DNA of 64,000 bases from NCBI GenBank assembly GCA_009746045.1, contig RPFO01000076.1, forward strand, positions 2,926,420-2,990,419. Direction: 5' to 3'. Of this stretch, positions 53,022 through 63,877 are shown piece after piece. Position 1 is the stretch's first letter. The number at the start of each line of letters is the position of its first letter. A program made the position numbers and the translations under genes. The DNA is from Mesostigma viride (lineage: Eukaryota > Streptophyta > Mesostigmatophyceae > Mesostigmatales > Mesostigmataceae). The notes under the pieces were generated by a model. That model searched no databases. It was not told the origin of the DNA and saw nothing but the letters and a program-made list of their open reading frames with translations.

Positions 53022-54357
53022 TAGGTTGGCAAATACGGGTACGGGGTATAATACGCGGACCTAAAATACGCGTATTATACGTGGGGGGTGTAAAATACGC
53101 GGCGGTAAAATACGCGACCGTTTTTGTGGTCCAATTGTCAGTCACCCAATTAGCACGCTCCTTGATGATGGTCATGCAGTTATTGCAACTGAAATTTGGT
53201 GTATATGCTTATTTATTAACATCTTCCATTAATTTATGCCCTGCAATCCTATCTGATTATGATTTGTTAAATGCTGGGGGGAGCAGACTGCAACGGGAAC
53301 TGTAAGGAATCAATTAATTAGTTAATTGTAAGGAAAGCCATCCACTATATAATGCATGAGAGGACATAAGACACAACTAACTTCTTCACGAGCAGCTCGC
53401 CACCCAACAACTTCCGAGAAGGAGGGGTGACGTGCCCTCCTTTGTATTGGATCATGCCGGCCACCATCTGCTTGAAAGAGGCGCTCTCAGCCGCATTGAA
53501 GGCAATGCCGTTCTCGATAAAAAATTCGGCAGCCAGCAGCTGGATACCTTGTTCGTCGACGGGAACCAGCCATTTGGTGATGCTCAGCTGGCCTTGATGC
53601 TTGCTGGGAACCGACGACAAGTCAGCCGGCGCAGCCCCTCCCATCTCCGCCATTGCCCTGTTCAAAGTGTGCACCTTCTTGGCGTCTGACTTCTGCAACT
53701 TGTTGTTAGCAATCCTGAGAAACCTGTTCCGGATATTCGGTGGAATTTTGTCGCAGGGTAACACCCCTTCCCCTGCGATTCCGGCAAAGTGTGCACGGAC
53801 TCGGAATACGCTTATTGGCCCCGCCTTGTAGGAGAAGTTCTTGTTGCAAAATGAGCAGAACATCCTCGACACATACTGCGTTGTGTTACTAACAGCATCC
53901 GTGACTGCTTCTTTCTTCTCGACAACGAAATCCCATTCAGGCCCTTTCTTCGGCATGGCTGCAAATCGAAAATGGCTGCACACTATCGCACAGTCGCACT
54001 GGCCTCGTCCTCGCTATATTGCATTACACCGTCAGTAGCACAGCTGGCATTTGCTGTCATTATGCGTGATGTACCTAGTCCTAGCTGTCTCCTACCGGCC
54101 AAAGATTTTGCAAGGCTTGCGCTTTATGGAAAGAACTGTACGCATCTACTTCTAGTAGTAAAAATCTCAAATGTGCAGTGAACGCGACGCGCCCAGAACC
54201 TGGGCACCGCGCCAGTGCCCGCTGCCCGCTGGTACCCCCGAAAAATTCTAAGTCCAAACCGCGTATTCTGAAGTAAAGTACGCGTACATACGGCGGAGGC
54301 CTTCAGTGTACGTTTTCCCGTACTTCTGCGGCTCCGTACGGCGTACTGACCAACCCG
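53022..54357 (-). mobile_element. hAT-type element inside the copia element
   Basis: 1336 bp between TAGGTTGGCAAATACG on the left and the reverse complement of CGGGTTGGTCAGTACG on the right, imperfect inverted ends. Flanked by GACGCCGAGC (53012-53021 and 54358-54367); because the copia sequence here is itself a tandem repeat, the true duplication may be only 8 bp. ATACGCG and TACGCGTATT motifs cluster near both ends. Confidence 0.7.
53345..53956 (-). CDS. BED-finger N terminus of a hAT transposase
   Basis: 203 codons from ATG 53956 (MPKKGPEWDFVVEKKEAV). FCSFCNKNFSYKAGPISVFR, VRAHFAGIAGEGVLPCDKIP is a BED-type zinc finger (C-x2-C ... H ... C). A linker and SFKQMVAGMIQYKGGHVTPP, SRKLLGGELL, the start of the DUF659-type region, follow; then the frame ends at 53345. 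The catalytic core is absent, so the protein is truncated or only a remnant. Confidence 0.75.
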   Translation of the reverse strand: MPKKGPEWDFVVEKKEAVTDAVSNTTQYVSRMFCSFCNKNFSYKAGPISVFRVRAHFAGIAGEGVLPCDKIPPNIRNRFLRIANNKLQKSDAKKVHTLNRAMAEMGGAAPADLSSVPSKHQGQLSITKWLVPVDEQGIQLLAAEFFIENGIAFNAAESASFKQMVAGMIQYKGGHVTPPSRKLLGGELLVKKLVVSYVLSCII

Positions 54358-56440
54358 GACGCCGAGCCAGAAAAGCCAGGCGGGCGACCCCCTGACGACG
54401 CCGAGCCAGAAAAGCCAGGCGGGCGAGACGGGTATCTGTCAGCCGTGCTCGTCAGGTCGTCCGAGGGCGGCGGAGAGCGGACAGGGGTGGCAGGCCCGCG
54501 GCCGTCCGACACAGGCGCAGAGCGCACCGGCGTGGCAGGCCCACTAGCGCCTGAAAGGGACGAAAGGCGCACTGGCGTGGCAGGCCCACTAGCGTCTGAA
54601 AGGGACGCAGGGCACACTGGCGTGTCAGGCCCACCCTCACCAGACACAGTGTGGTGCAAGCCGGTGGGCGCAGCCGGGGAGGCGGCAGAGGCTGCAGCGG
54701 GTGAAGCAGGTGGGGTCCGCACGAGAGCCTTGATGGCGGCCGCAGCGGCCGGGGGGAGCACGTAGGGCTTCGGCGTGCCGCCGATGCTAACGGTAGACCC
54801 GGACGCCGCCGGCTGAGCCGTCGAGTCCTCCGAAGGGGCAGAAGACAGGAGCAACGGGGCAGCCTGCAGCAGCTCCTCCGGAAAGACATCCGCAGCCAAG
54901 AAACGGGCGACGGGGGGCCAAGGCCCCGGCGTGTCGTAAGGGGCCACCGGAAGGTACTGCCGGGCCGGCCATGGCCGAGACCGCCATTGCTCGTCAAACC
55001 ACGCGTGCTTGCGGACGATCACCTTTCGCTGGTCGGGCAGCCAGAAGCGGTAGCCCGGAGACTCCAGGTGGTAGCCCACAAAGACAGCTAACTCCGTGCG
55101 GGGAGACAGCTTCTCTTGGGCCTCCTCCACGAGGACGTGCGCGTGACAGCCAAATACGCGCAAGTGCGTCAGGCAAGCGTGACGGCCGTTCAGCAGGTAG
55201 TAGGGTGTCGCCGAGTCTGCGTTGCTGAAACAAGGCAGCCGGTTCAGGAGGAACGTCGCGCACTCAAACGCGAACCCCCAGAACTCCTTGGCGAGCCTGG
55301 CATGGGCGAGCAGGCTGATGGCCATGCTGGCCGTAACGCCCCACGAACGCTCAGGGACACCGTTCTGCTGGGGAACGTAGGGCGAGGAAAATTCCTGGTG
55401 AAAGCCGAACTCGGCACAGACATTGCGCCAGGGACCGCCTTGAAAGACACTGTCGTTATCCGAACGCAGCGTGATGTCGCCCTGGCGGAAAGGCTTGACC
55501 TGCCGGGCAAGGAAAGTGCGCAAGCTGGCGGGGGCTGCGTCCTTGGTGGGCAAAAGGTAGGTCCAACGAAACTGGGTGGCCTCGTCCGTTAGGCCGAGGA
55601 CGTACCGCATGTCGCCGTGAGCAGGCGTCCGCATAGGCCCGAACAGATCGCAGTGCAAGCGACGACGCGGCACGGTTTCACGGGGCCGGTCGCTGGGCGG
55701 GAAGCTGCAGCGGCGCATGTGCCAAGCCGGGCAGGCAGGGCAGAGGGGCGCCGCAGGGCCCGCCACAGACATGCCGGAGTCTGGGATGGCTTGCAGGCGG
55801 GCAATGCGGTCGCGGCTTACATGACCCAGGCGGAGATGCCACTTCATCTCCTCTTCAGCCTGGACCTTCGTCGCCAGGACGTAGTCAGCCGGGGTGCACA
55901 GGAGGTAGACGCCGTCCCTTGCTTCTAGGGGGAAGCTGACAGCACGGCCGTGCTCCTGGAAAGTAATGCTGCAGGCCGCAAAATCCACATGATGTCCGGC
56001 AGCCAGCAACCCATGAACGGACAGCAATCGCGCGTGAAGGGCCGGGACGTAAAGGGAGTCGAACAGCGGGATCACGTGGGATCCCAGCCTCAGGTTCACA
56101 GCCCCCCAGCCGTGAGCCGTCATGTTGCCACCTGAGCCAGTAATGGGCAGCTGCGCCTCATGTGACAGACCGGGGCCAAAGTCCTCGAGATGGGGCGTCA
56201 TGTGGCGACTCGCGCCGCTGTCAATGACCCATTCCTGCGCAGGAGCTGTCGGCGATGCGGCAGCCGGGCAGCGAGACGCCAGGGCCTCTGTGGCACACGC
56301 CTGGAGGCCCCCTCCAGAGCGCAGATGCTGGATCGGCCGGCCAAGAGGAGAGGACCCGTAGCCAGCGCCAGTGGCATAGGCGTATACGTCGGATCCACCG
56401 GAGGAGGCGGAGGAGTATCTGCCGCGGTGTGGTTAGCGCG
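54358..56440 (-). pseudogene. Ty1/copia protease and integrase
   Basis: Protease EWVIDSGASRHMTPH at about 56200-56230. Integrase zinc region WHLRLGHVSRDRIARL ... CPACPAWH, and catalytic LHCDLFGPM, LRSDNDSVF and PQQNGVPERSW (D, D, E). It continues through RVFGCHAHVLVEE, FVGYHLESPGYRFW, then a Pro/Ser-rich linker with four 20-residue repeats of SGPATPVR type. The frame is open from about 56430 to the hAT insertion. Confidence 0.93.
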
Positions 56441-57629
56441 CGCGGAGTTGCCGTCACGGACGTGGGAGGGACGATGGGCAGGGTACTTCGTCCAACACGT
56501 GTCGACGGTATGACCCGGCTTATCGCAGACCGGGCAAGGGGGCCCGCGGCCCCGCCCATTGCCCCCCCCCCCACTGCCACCACCTCGATCACCAGAGTGA
56601 GGGCCAGCGCGCCCCCCGCGCCCCCCACGACCCCTCCCAGTGTTGGCGGCATTGCCGTTGCTGTGGCCCGGGCCGGTGCCGTAATGGCCGTCGCCGTTGC
56701 CGCGGCCACCGCGGCCGCCCGCCCGCCCCAGACCGCGCCCCCGGCCGGAGGTGTGGAATGCATGAGCAGAGTCAGCAGAGGAAGAGACGCCACCCGTGAG
56801 AATGTCTTCCACCTCCATGAGCTGCTGGCGCACAACAGGGAGGCTCGCGTCTTCATCAATGCGAAGAGCGACGAGGGCCGGCCGGTATTCTACACGGAGG
56901 CCGGCCAGGACAGCGGCAACAAAGTCCGCTTCCGAGAACGCCACACCGGCAACCCGCAGCTCAGCGGCGAGGAGCTCGGCGCGAGTGAAATACTGCGGGA
57001 TGGTCTCGCGGGAAGACTGCTCGATCCGGACCATCTGCCGACGGAGGGCCATCCGCCGGGACTGGGTGAGCTTGGGCTGCTCGTATGTTTGAATCAGCTT
57101 GGCCAGGACCAAGCTGCCCCAGTGTTGGTCGTCAGGCAGGGTGGTCAGTAACTGGCGGGCCGCGCCATCCAAAACGCCCATGAATCCGACGTACAGGAGA
57201 CGGTCGGTTGGGACATGATGGACACGTCCAATCAACACGTCGGCGAGACGTGGGCGAAGCTCGGCTAAGCTGACGAAATGGTGGGGGAACGAACTTGGCC
57301 GCGTCGGAGCCGTCGAACTTGGTGACGATACGAAGATCACGCAAGAACGCCGTGCAAACGTCATGGGTGGACAAGTCGGGGCCGACAGCCGCCGGTGCTG
57401 TAGGCATCACGTCCCCATCCCCCACGTCTGTGCTAGACGGCGGGGGCACCAGGCCGGCCGTGGCGCTGGTGGCGGCGTCCAGAGCGGCGGCCAGCCCCTC
57501 TGTATCGCCTGCGGCCGCTGCCTCCCGGGCAGCGGTGAGGGCGGCCAGCCCTGGGGCAGCGGCGCCGGCGGCTGTGGCGCGGGCGGCTGCGGCGGCTGCA
57601 GCTGTGGCAGCTCGCGTTGACATGGCCAT
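56430..57629 (-). pseudogene. Ty1/copia gag with zinc knuckle
   Basis: ATG at 57629 (MAMSTRAATAAAAAAARATA), Ala-rich N terminus, VTKFDGSDAAKFVPP. One frameshift near 57290-57300 leads to the gag core (LYVGFMGVLDGAARQLLTTL, WGSLVLAKLIQTYEQPKL, FTRAELLAAELRVAG). Gly/Arg-rich (RGG) stretch, then the CCHC knuckle CPVCDKPGHTVDTC near 56500-56540. A second frameshift near 56420-56440 joins it to pol. Confidence 0.88.
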
Positions 57630-57689
57630 CGTAGACGACGTCCCCCCCCAAAAGAAACAAACCGAAAGCCGGAGTCATTGAAATAAGAC

Positions 57690-57766
57690 CGAGGAATGCC
57701 GTAGCCGAAGAGACGACAAGGTAAAAAAAAATACAAACTTCCTGCCGGGAACCGAACGCGGGTCTT
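57690..57766 (-). other. tRNA 3'-half-like sequence with T run
   Basis: On the minus strand CCGCGTTCGGTTCCCGG resembles a T arm with one mispair, followed about 15 nt later by a nine-T run, a pol III terminator. It lies where the copia 5' LTR should be, so it probably came from another insertion. Confidence 0.35.
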
Positions 57767-57822
57767 CAGTTAGCATTTTGGGCAACCAATATGCTAAGTG
57801 GATGCAGTTTGGAAAGACCTTT
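57767..57822. repeat. 56-bp segment shared with 34372-34427
   Basis: Exactly identical 56 bp, starting CAGTTAGCATTTTGGG and ending GGAAAGACCTTT, with a 12-bp-arm hairpin and GCAA loop. Here it starts where copia-derived sequence ends. Confidence 0.9.
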
Positions 57823-58451
57823 CCAACGCCGTGCTGACCGCCTGAAACAGACAAGGGACGAGAAAGATATGAGGTCCCGAAGTCCTAGCCGTCCGTGGCC
57901 GACTAGGGTACAGTCCTCTGGTATAGTGGACAGGACACGTGGCAGGCCGTGCCTGCACAGGCTTAGCCTGACTATCACGTGACTGTGGTCCACGTAGACC
58001 AGAGGAGCAGCAGCCTGTGACTGGTGGACTACAGGAACTGGCACAGGTCTGCAAGGATACTAGGCCTTGCAGGCTTGTGACAGGTCCTGTACTTCCTAGG
58101 TTGCAGAGTCTAGGCAAATCCAGTTCGTCCTGGCTCTGCACTGATGCCAGTGGACGTTGAGGATTTGCTTGCCTGCCTGCACGTGCCTCGTCACGCCGAT
58201 GGGAACGAGGAACAACGCAAAGGATATAGCTTGGTCATGGGGGATGACCAGCTATCTTGGCAAGCACGAACCGAGGCTCCCACATTGGACGTGGAACCGC
58301 TCACCGTGGTCGTGGCTTGGTGCACGGGTTAAAAGGTTGCTGAAAAGAGGCACATATTGTAACACAATAACAATGTAAACATGACGAGCTCAAGTTTCCA
58401 AGCCAGTCTTCATCACTTGGACAAGAGTTAAAGCGTTAGAAACATATGGGC
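57823..58451. other. Stretch without a supported gene
   Basis: No convincing ORF. The copia 5' LTR, expected here, was looked for (TGTCAGAAT and CTTCTGACA) and not found. Confidence 0.5.
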
Positions 58452-58627
58452 ATCTAGTCGCTCTACACGTAAGCCAGCCATAATTTCAATGCACAAGGAT
58501 ACACATTTCCATCACCATTCATCTTCATCATCCTGAACGACTCGAACACGCGGACAAGATAACGGCAGGCTCGAGCTACCATGGTCCGGATTCTCCCGAT
58601 TTCTGGCCTGCGCTGGTTGTCTCCTTG
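58452..58627 (-). mobile_element. Short retroposon (SINE-like), copy 2
   Basis: 176 bp, flanked by ATATGGGC on both sides (58444-58451 and 58628-58635). Same sequence as 5160-5344. Confidence 0.75.
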
Positions 58628-58932
58628 ATATGGGCAACATCCCAGCAAGCCTTGAAAAGCTTCAGGCAGTATATGTGTTAAATCAAACTACCACATTGCA
58701 ATTAAACACAGCGACTGCTACTTGCTGCTGTTTTGACATCGCAAGACCGTTTACCTTTTCAGTGACGCAACGGGAAAAGAAAGCACTGTCCAGCAAACTT
58801 CCGTAATTCCGCTTTGTCGCCGTTTACCGAAACAGCGATAACATTTTTGTCGCGAGGGTTTTCTAGCTCCAACTCGGACCAGCCAGCAGCAACCTCTATT
58901 GGCACCCGTGATCATTACTATCATAATACGCC

Positions 58933-59051
58933 GTCTAGGTCATCTAGTCGCTCTACACGCAAGCCACGAACACGCGGACAAGATGACGGCAGGCTCGAGC
59001 TACCATGGTCCGGATTCTCCCGATTTCTGACCTGCGCTGGTTGTCTCCTTG
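58933..59051 (-). mobile_element. Short retroposon (SINE-like), copy 3
   Basis: 119 bp, internally deleted, flanked by ATAATACGCC on both sides (58923-58932 and 59052-59061). The left end GTCTAGGTCATC agrees with copy 1. Confidence 0.75.
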
Positions 59052-59061
59052 ATAATACGCC

Positions 59062-59973
59062 AACCCCTTCAGGGTGACATCCGTTGTCACGACTCGACGG
59101 CTTATGGTCGTAATAGGGAATGAACGCCGGTTCATATGGAACAGTGAACAAGCTGCTTGTCGTCTGTCGAGCTCTATGCGGAGCACGTAACCTTGTGCAA
59201 CGATCGTTGCTCAATCCATACGATGCAAGTACCGACTGGATACATACGAAGCAACGACCGACAACAAGCAGCTGGAATTACGGCATGGCCTGGAGGCAAC
59301 CGCTGGCCCTTCCCTTGCAGCTACGCCGCCATGCACCTGTTGCCATTCTGGTCATTTCAAACCAAATTGCGCAAAATGCTGGGGGGGGGGGGGGGGGGTG
59401 GTCCAGGGGTGGCCCTTAGCGGGTGTGGCCCTTAGCCGGGTGGATTACCTTACAGTATGGACTCAACATCACATCGGTTTTCTCAGCAATCCTGCCACGT
59501 TGGAGAGTGACTAGCCCGGGCGATGCATGGCCTTCTGATTGGTCCTCCTGTTGGTAACCGTACCTTGGCTGGCTGGACCGAGCCGCAAACATGCCAGAAC
59601 CGTACTCAGGCAAAATGAGCGTTATTCAGTCACTTGTCAAAGTCATTGATGTCCTTCGATTGTTTTACACACGCCCGGGATGGTTATTTTTCCCCTCTTT
59701 CCGCACGTGGTAATTCCAAGCGGAAACGCTGGCAATCTGCCCACGGGACATATTCTGATCACGGGACATATATCCAGTCGGGCATTCGGAGGGACAGGGT
59801 TCTGCTTTTTCTCCCCAAACCCTCAGGATCGAACTCCCTACAAGGCCCCCTTCCAATACTTTCTTCGTGTTAAGCATTTGAACCTGTTTCTTAATACGCG
59901 GTAGAATCATGGGGCCGATAATTTCAGGAGGTTAAGTTCAAGAAATTTTCAGCAATTTCCCACCCGTTCCCTC
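59062..59973. other. Intergenic stretch and probable clpX promoter region
   Basis: An 18-base G run lies near 59380-59398 and a small GGTGTGGCCCTTAGC duplication after it. CGGGACATAT is repeated at 59743-59768. No TATA box is clear before the clpX ATG. Confidence 0.35.
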
Positions 59974-60744
59974 ATGTTTGGATTAGCATGCCGCCACTCG
60001 CGCGGTGCTTGGTCGCGTGGTTGCCGTCTCGCTTCATCATGGCAGCGAGCATCGACGACAGTACGGATCCTAGCTGTTTGCCATACAGACATTAAGAATG
60101 CGCCAACGGTGGCGAGCCCGCCGCACGTGGCAAGCTCTGCAGGCATTCGCCGGACGGGCCGGCATGCTTGCTACTCAAGCATGGCGGGCCTTCCTGCTCC
60201 TCGATGCCCCCATTGTGGTAGCGAGTTGGCAGCCCTGGATCTCGATGGGAACCAGAAGTTGCAGATCATCATGCAGATTGCCTCCAAGAGTCAATTGGGG
60301 CCGTCGCAAATAGACGCTGCCACTGCAGGGCTTCACCTATTCTGGTGCTCTTGCTGCAAGGAGTGTAAGGTTTCCAGTCCTGCGAGAAGCGCGGCTCAGG
60401 GGACGGTTTCCCAACCGTTGCCGCTTCCTGCGATAGAACCGCCGGCCCTCTCGGTGCCGCTTAATCGGCAGAAATTTCCGCTGGCGTCCGTGTCGCCACC
60501 GGACGGTTCAAGCCAGGTTCCTCCCAAGGGTCCTCCCGTGGAAGATGTCGTCTTGGGCCGCCACCACAGGCACGCCACTCATGCGAGCAGTGCGCCAGGC
60601 TCAATCCCACAGCCAGCCCCTGGTGGCCCCGGGAGAGGGCATGGCACCGCTCCATTCGCCGCCAGAGGGCCCAGGCTACCCACCCCCAGCGAGATATGCC
60701 GCGAATTGGACAAGTTCGTGGTTGGCCAGGAGCGCGCCAAGAAG
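59974..60744 (+). CDS. clpX: ClpX exon 1: presequence, Cys-rich region, start of AAA+ domain
   Basis: 257 codons from ATG 59974. The N terminus (MFGLACRHSRGAWSRGCRLA) is rich in Arg, Ser and Ala with almost no acidic residues, as in mitochondrial or plastid presequences. CPHCGSEL and, 40 residues later, CSCCKEC form a zinc-binding cluster. A Pro-rich linker leads to LPTPSEICRELDKFVVGQER, AKK, the conserved ClpX entry to the AAA+ module (PTPxEIxxxLDxxVIGQExAKK). Donor AAGAAG/GTGAGG, phase 0. ClpX unfolds substrates with ATP and feeds them to ClpP. Confidence 0.93.
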
Positions 60745-61344
60745 GTGAGGAGGTGGAGTCCCGTTTTCCTGGCTGTGAAACCCGGTACTTGGACAACAAG
60801 AGAAGGGGAATGGCCTCCCTGCTTTACCCCTGCTACACTGTCACATCCTGCGATGAAGCAGCAGCCACTTGTAGTCCGATATTCCCAATTCTCACTCGCC
60901 CGATATTTCCAGGAAACAAGCAACCCAGGGGTTCCCTTGCGGATGACTTGCGTGCTCGTGGATGACTTGCGTGCTCAACCAGACCCTGTTTGTCATCAGC
61001 TGCTTACGCCACATCATTTTTTTGGTCACCTGGTGAGCTTCCTGAGGTTGTGTTTTCCGCGCAAAGTGGTGGCCAGTGTCCTGAAAGTGGGGGAGCCCAG
61101 AAGGCTGCCACCGTGACGGCCGATAGTTGGGATTGACCGCTGTGATACTAGATGATTGTGAAGTTTGGCAGCCACCGCCCCGGTGTGCAAGTGGGGTTGG
61201 GGGCAAACGGGACAGGTGCGCCCGTTCAAACCCTTGCGTGGTCCCTGGACAGTCCCACCCTGGCCCTGGCACAACGCTTGTTGCATACCTTTCGCCTCAT
61301 TCTAGACCGACCCCCAGTGTTCACCTTGTGATCATTTCCTGTCT

Positions 61345-61560
61345 TGCGCGAACATCTTATTTTCCTCCATTTCCAATCATTTTTGTTTATTTCCCTCCAT
61401 TTCCAATCATTTTTGTTTATTTCCCTCCATTTCCAATCAAGTTTTACTCATTTCCCTCCATTTCCAATAGTTTTTTACTTATTTTCCTACATGTCCAATC
61501 AAGTTTTACTTATTTTCCTCCATTTCCAATAATTTTTTTCTTCTTATTTTACTACATTCC
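61345..61560 (+). repeat. 31-bp minisatellite in clpX intron 1
   Basis: About seven units of TTTCCCTCCATTTCCAATCA with TTTTTGTTTA or AGTTTTACTT spacers, pyrimidine-rich, about 250 bp before the exon 2 acceptor. Confidence 0.85.
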
Positions 61561-61815
61561 AATGTCCCTTCATGTTCCATTCTATACATATCCAAGTTTC
61601 TAAGTTACCTGTTTCCGTTGCCAAGTTCCAGTCTCGCAGCTTTTCTTGCACGGCGACTCACGTCACTGTGCTTGTTGCTTGCGCCCGACCGGTCCATTGT
61701 CAATCCATTGCGCACCCCTTGTCTGTCTTGCATGGCGCCTCATGTCACTGTGCTTTATGCTTGCGCCCCACCGGTCCATTTCTCGCACAATGCCTCCCTG
61801 GCCACGCTGCTCCAG

Positions 61816-62581
61816 GTGCTCTCGGTCGCCGTCTTCAACCACTACGCGCGCGTGCACAAAGAGGCCCACGCCAAGGCGGTCGCGGCGGCGCAGCACGCAC
61901 AGTCGCAGCAGGCACAGGTGCTGGCGCAAGCACAAGCGCAGCGCACGGCCCCCTCGCCACTTTCCACTGCGGTGGCAGCACGGCCACCCGTGGCGCAGGG
62001 CCCCGTTGACATGCCGATGGGTGGCAGCTCTGCGCCTTCACAGGCTGGAGCCGATGGCCAGATGGGGCCAGGACGGGGCCAAGGGCAAGGGCAAGGGCAA
62101 GGGCAAGGGCAAGGACAAGGGCATGGACAGCCGGTAAACCTGGCCATCCTTCAGTCCCGGGCTTCAATGGCCTCATGCAATCAGAAGGAGGATGGGATCG
62201 ACAACAGCCGCTATTTTGGATCACTGGGTGATGTCTCCGGTGATGGCAGCTCCAGCAGTTACCGGGGTGGCGGCGGTGTCCCAGGGAGGTGCCCTGAGGC
62301 GGGGGCCAGTGCAGGGTGGCCCGCCAGGGGCCTGGGGGGGGCCCAACCGCACGCGGGTGACGGCGGCGGCAGTGCTGGTGGCGGTGGCGGACGTGGGTGG
62401 GCGGGGGCGTCAGCAGATACCAGGCGAGGCCTTGGTCTCCAGGAAGGGGCGCAAGGCTGGGGTGTGGGTAGGGCGAGAGATTGGTATGATTCTGCTGGCG
62501 TCTTCTGCCACGATGAGGACGACGTCGCAGGGGTGGAGCTGGAGAAGAGCAACGTGATGCTCATGGGGCCGACCGGGTCAG
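61816..62581 (+). CDS. clpX: ClpX exon 2: AAA+ continuation up to half of Walker A
   Basis: Acceptor CTCCAG at 61815; VLSVAVFNHYARVHKEAHAK continues exon 1 in phase 0. A 180-residue low-complexity insert follows (Gln/Ala-rich, a GQGQGQGQ run, Gly-rich), then VELEKSNVMLMGPTGSG, the Walker A segment, broken at the Gly before Lys-Thr. The insert is much longer than in usual ClpX (tens of residues), and an unrecognised intron inside it is possible, although the frame stays open for 255 codons. Donor GGTCAG/GTACTG, phase 1. Confidence 0.9.
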
Positions 62582-63095
62582 GTACTGATGTGTGACAATA
62601 AGAAGATACTATAATAGATAACTAGATAAATAACAGATTGTTGGCCCTTTGGTAGCCATGTGACTAGGATGCTCATTGGGCCGACCGGGTCAGGTACTGA
62701 TGTGTGACAATAAGAAGATACTATAATAGATAACTAGATAAATAACCGATTGTTGGCCCTGTGGTAGCCATGTGACTAGGATGCGCATGTGGCTGACAGG
62801 ATCAGGTACGGGTGTGTGAGGGTCCAATTCTGCTATATGACTCCATGAGCCGTGGTTGGCCTTGGAGAGCAGCGCGACGCGGTTGGGGCCGACGGGGTCA
62901 GGTATGGGTGTGTGAGGGTCCAATGCTGCTATATGACTCCATGAGCCGTGGTTGGCCTTGGGGAGCAGCGCGACACGGTTGGGGCCGACGGGGTCAGGTA
63001 CGGGTGTGTGAGGGTCCAATGCTGCTATATGACTTCATGAGCCGTGGTTGGCCTTGGGGAGCAGAGCGACGCGGGTGGGGTCGACGGGGTCAGGA
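62555..63095 (+). repeat. Tandem copies of the exon 2 end plus donor in clpX intron 2
   Basis: The P-loop segment GGGCCGACCGGGTCAG/GTACTG recurs at 62678, then in diverged form at about 62791 (CTGACAGGATCAG/GTACGG), 62891, 62981 and 63078 (GCCGACGGGGTCAG/GTATGG, /GTACGG, then /GAGGTG). The first two units are about 98 bp, the later ones about 90-98 bp with CATGAGCCGTGGTTGGCCTT. Confidence 0.88.
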
Positions 63096-63639
63096 GGTGC
63101 TATCCTGTGCAGGCACGGGTGGGGTGGGGTGGTATCTTGGTGGAGGTACGGATGCAAGCGCTGAGGGGTGAGGAGGGAGGGCTGGGGGTGGGGTGGCAGC
63201 CAGCTCATGAGGTATGCCTTCCATGGGCGCGCGGAGACCTGCTGTTCTTCCCCTCTTACGGTATACAAGCAGGTTGGCGGGTGGAGGTGACATGCTTTGT
63301 GTCTTCGCCAGGTGGAGGTGACATGCTTGTGGTCCCGTGAGGTGAAAAGCTTGCGATATCGAGTTGTCCACCTGTAACATCCGCCCGCATGCCTTCTTTA
63401 TGAAAGTTTGTGTAGACCGGGCCTGGGTGTCCCCTGGGGTTCCCCAGAAAGGGTCTAGTTTAGAAAATGGCATGACGTGGTTTTCACCGATGGCACTGGG
63501 CACGCGCATCCGTTTTGTGGGTGGTGTGCCAGTGCCTGTGTTTTGTAGCATGCCTTGGTCAGGAAGTCAGGGACTAGTTCATGCGAGCCTGTGTGAAAGC
63601 AGCATGGAGTAGAGCCTTTTGTAACGTTGGATGGAGTGC

Positions 63640-63770
63640 CTTTGTGAAGAATCGGATAGAATAGAGCCTGTTGGATAGAATAGAGCCTATGGTAAACTCA
63701 ACCCCTAACCTTCTAAAGAAATTGGATGGAGTAGAGCCTTAAGCCTTGCAGAGGCAGGTCTGGGAGAATT
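63640..63770 (+). repeat. GGATAGAATAGAGCCT repeats
   Basis: Four diverged units of TTGGATNGANTAGAGCCT in clpX intron 2. Confidence 0.7.
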
Positions 63771-63877
63771 GCAAGTCTTTTTCCCGATTGGATGTCAAGT
63801 CGCCTCCCCAAGCCTGAGGGTGCTACCATGTTTTTGTCTACATCTGGCGACTGGTACGTCGACCAACCCCCTGGCAG

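Noticed and set aside
56255-57151. Plus-strand 298-codon ORF over the copia gag
   Set aside because: Antisense shadow of the Arg/Gly-rich gag; the minus strand has the CCHC knuckle and gag core.
62115-62530. An extra intron inside clpX exon 2 (donor GTAAAC near 62133, acceptor GTCGCAG near 62530)
   Set aside because: The two sites would not keep the reading phase and the frame is open without it; kept only as a caveat.
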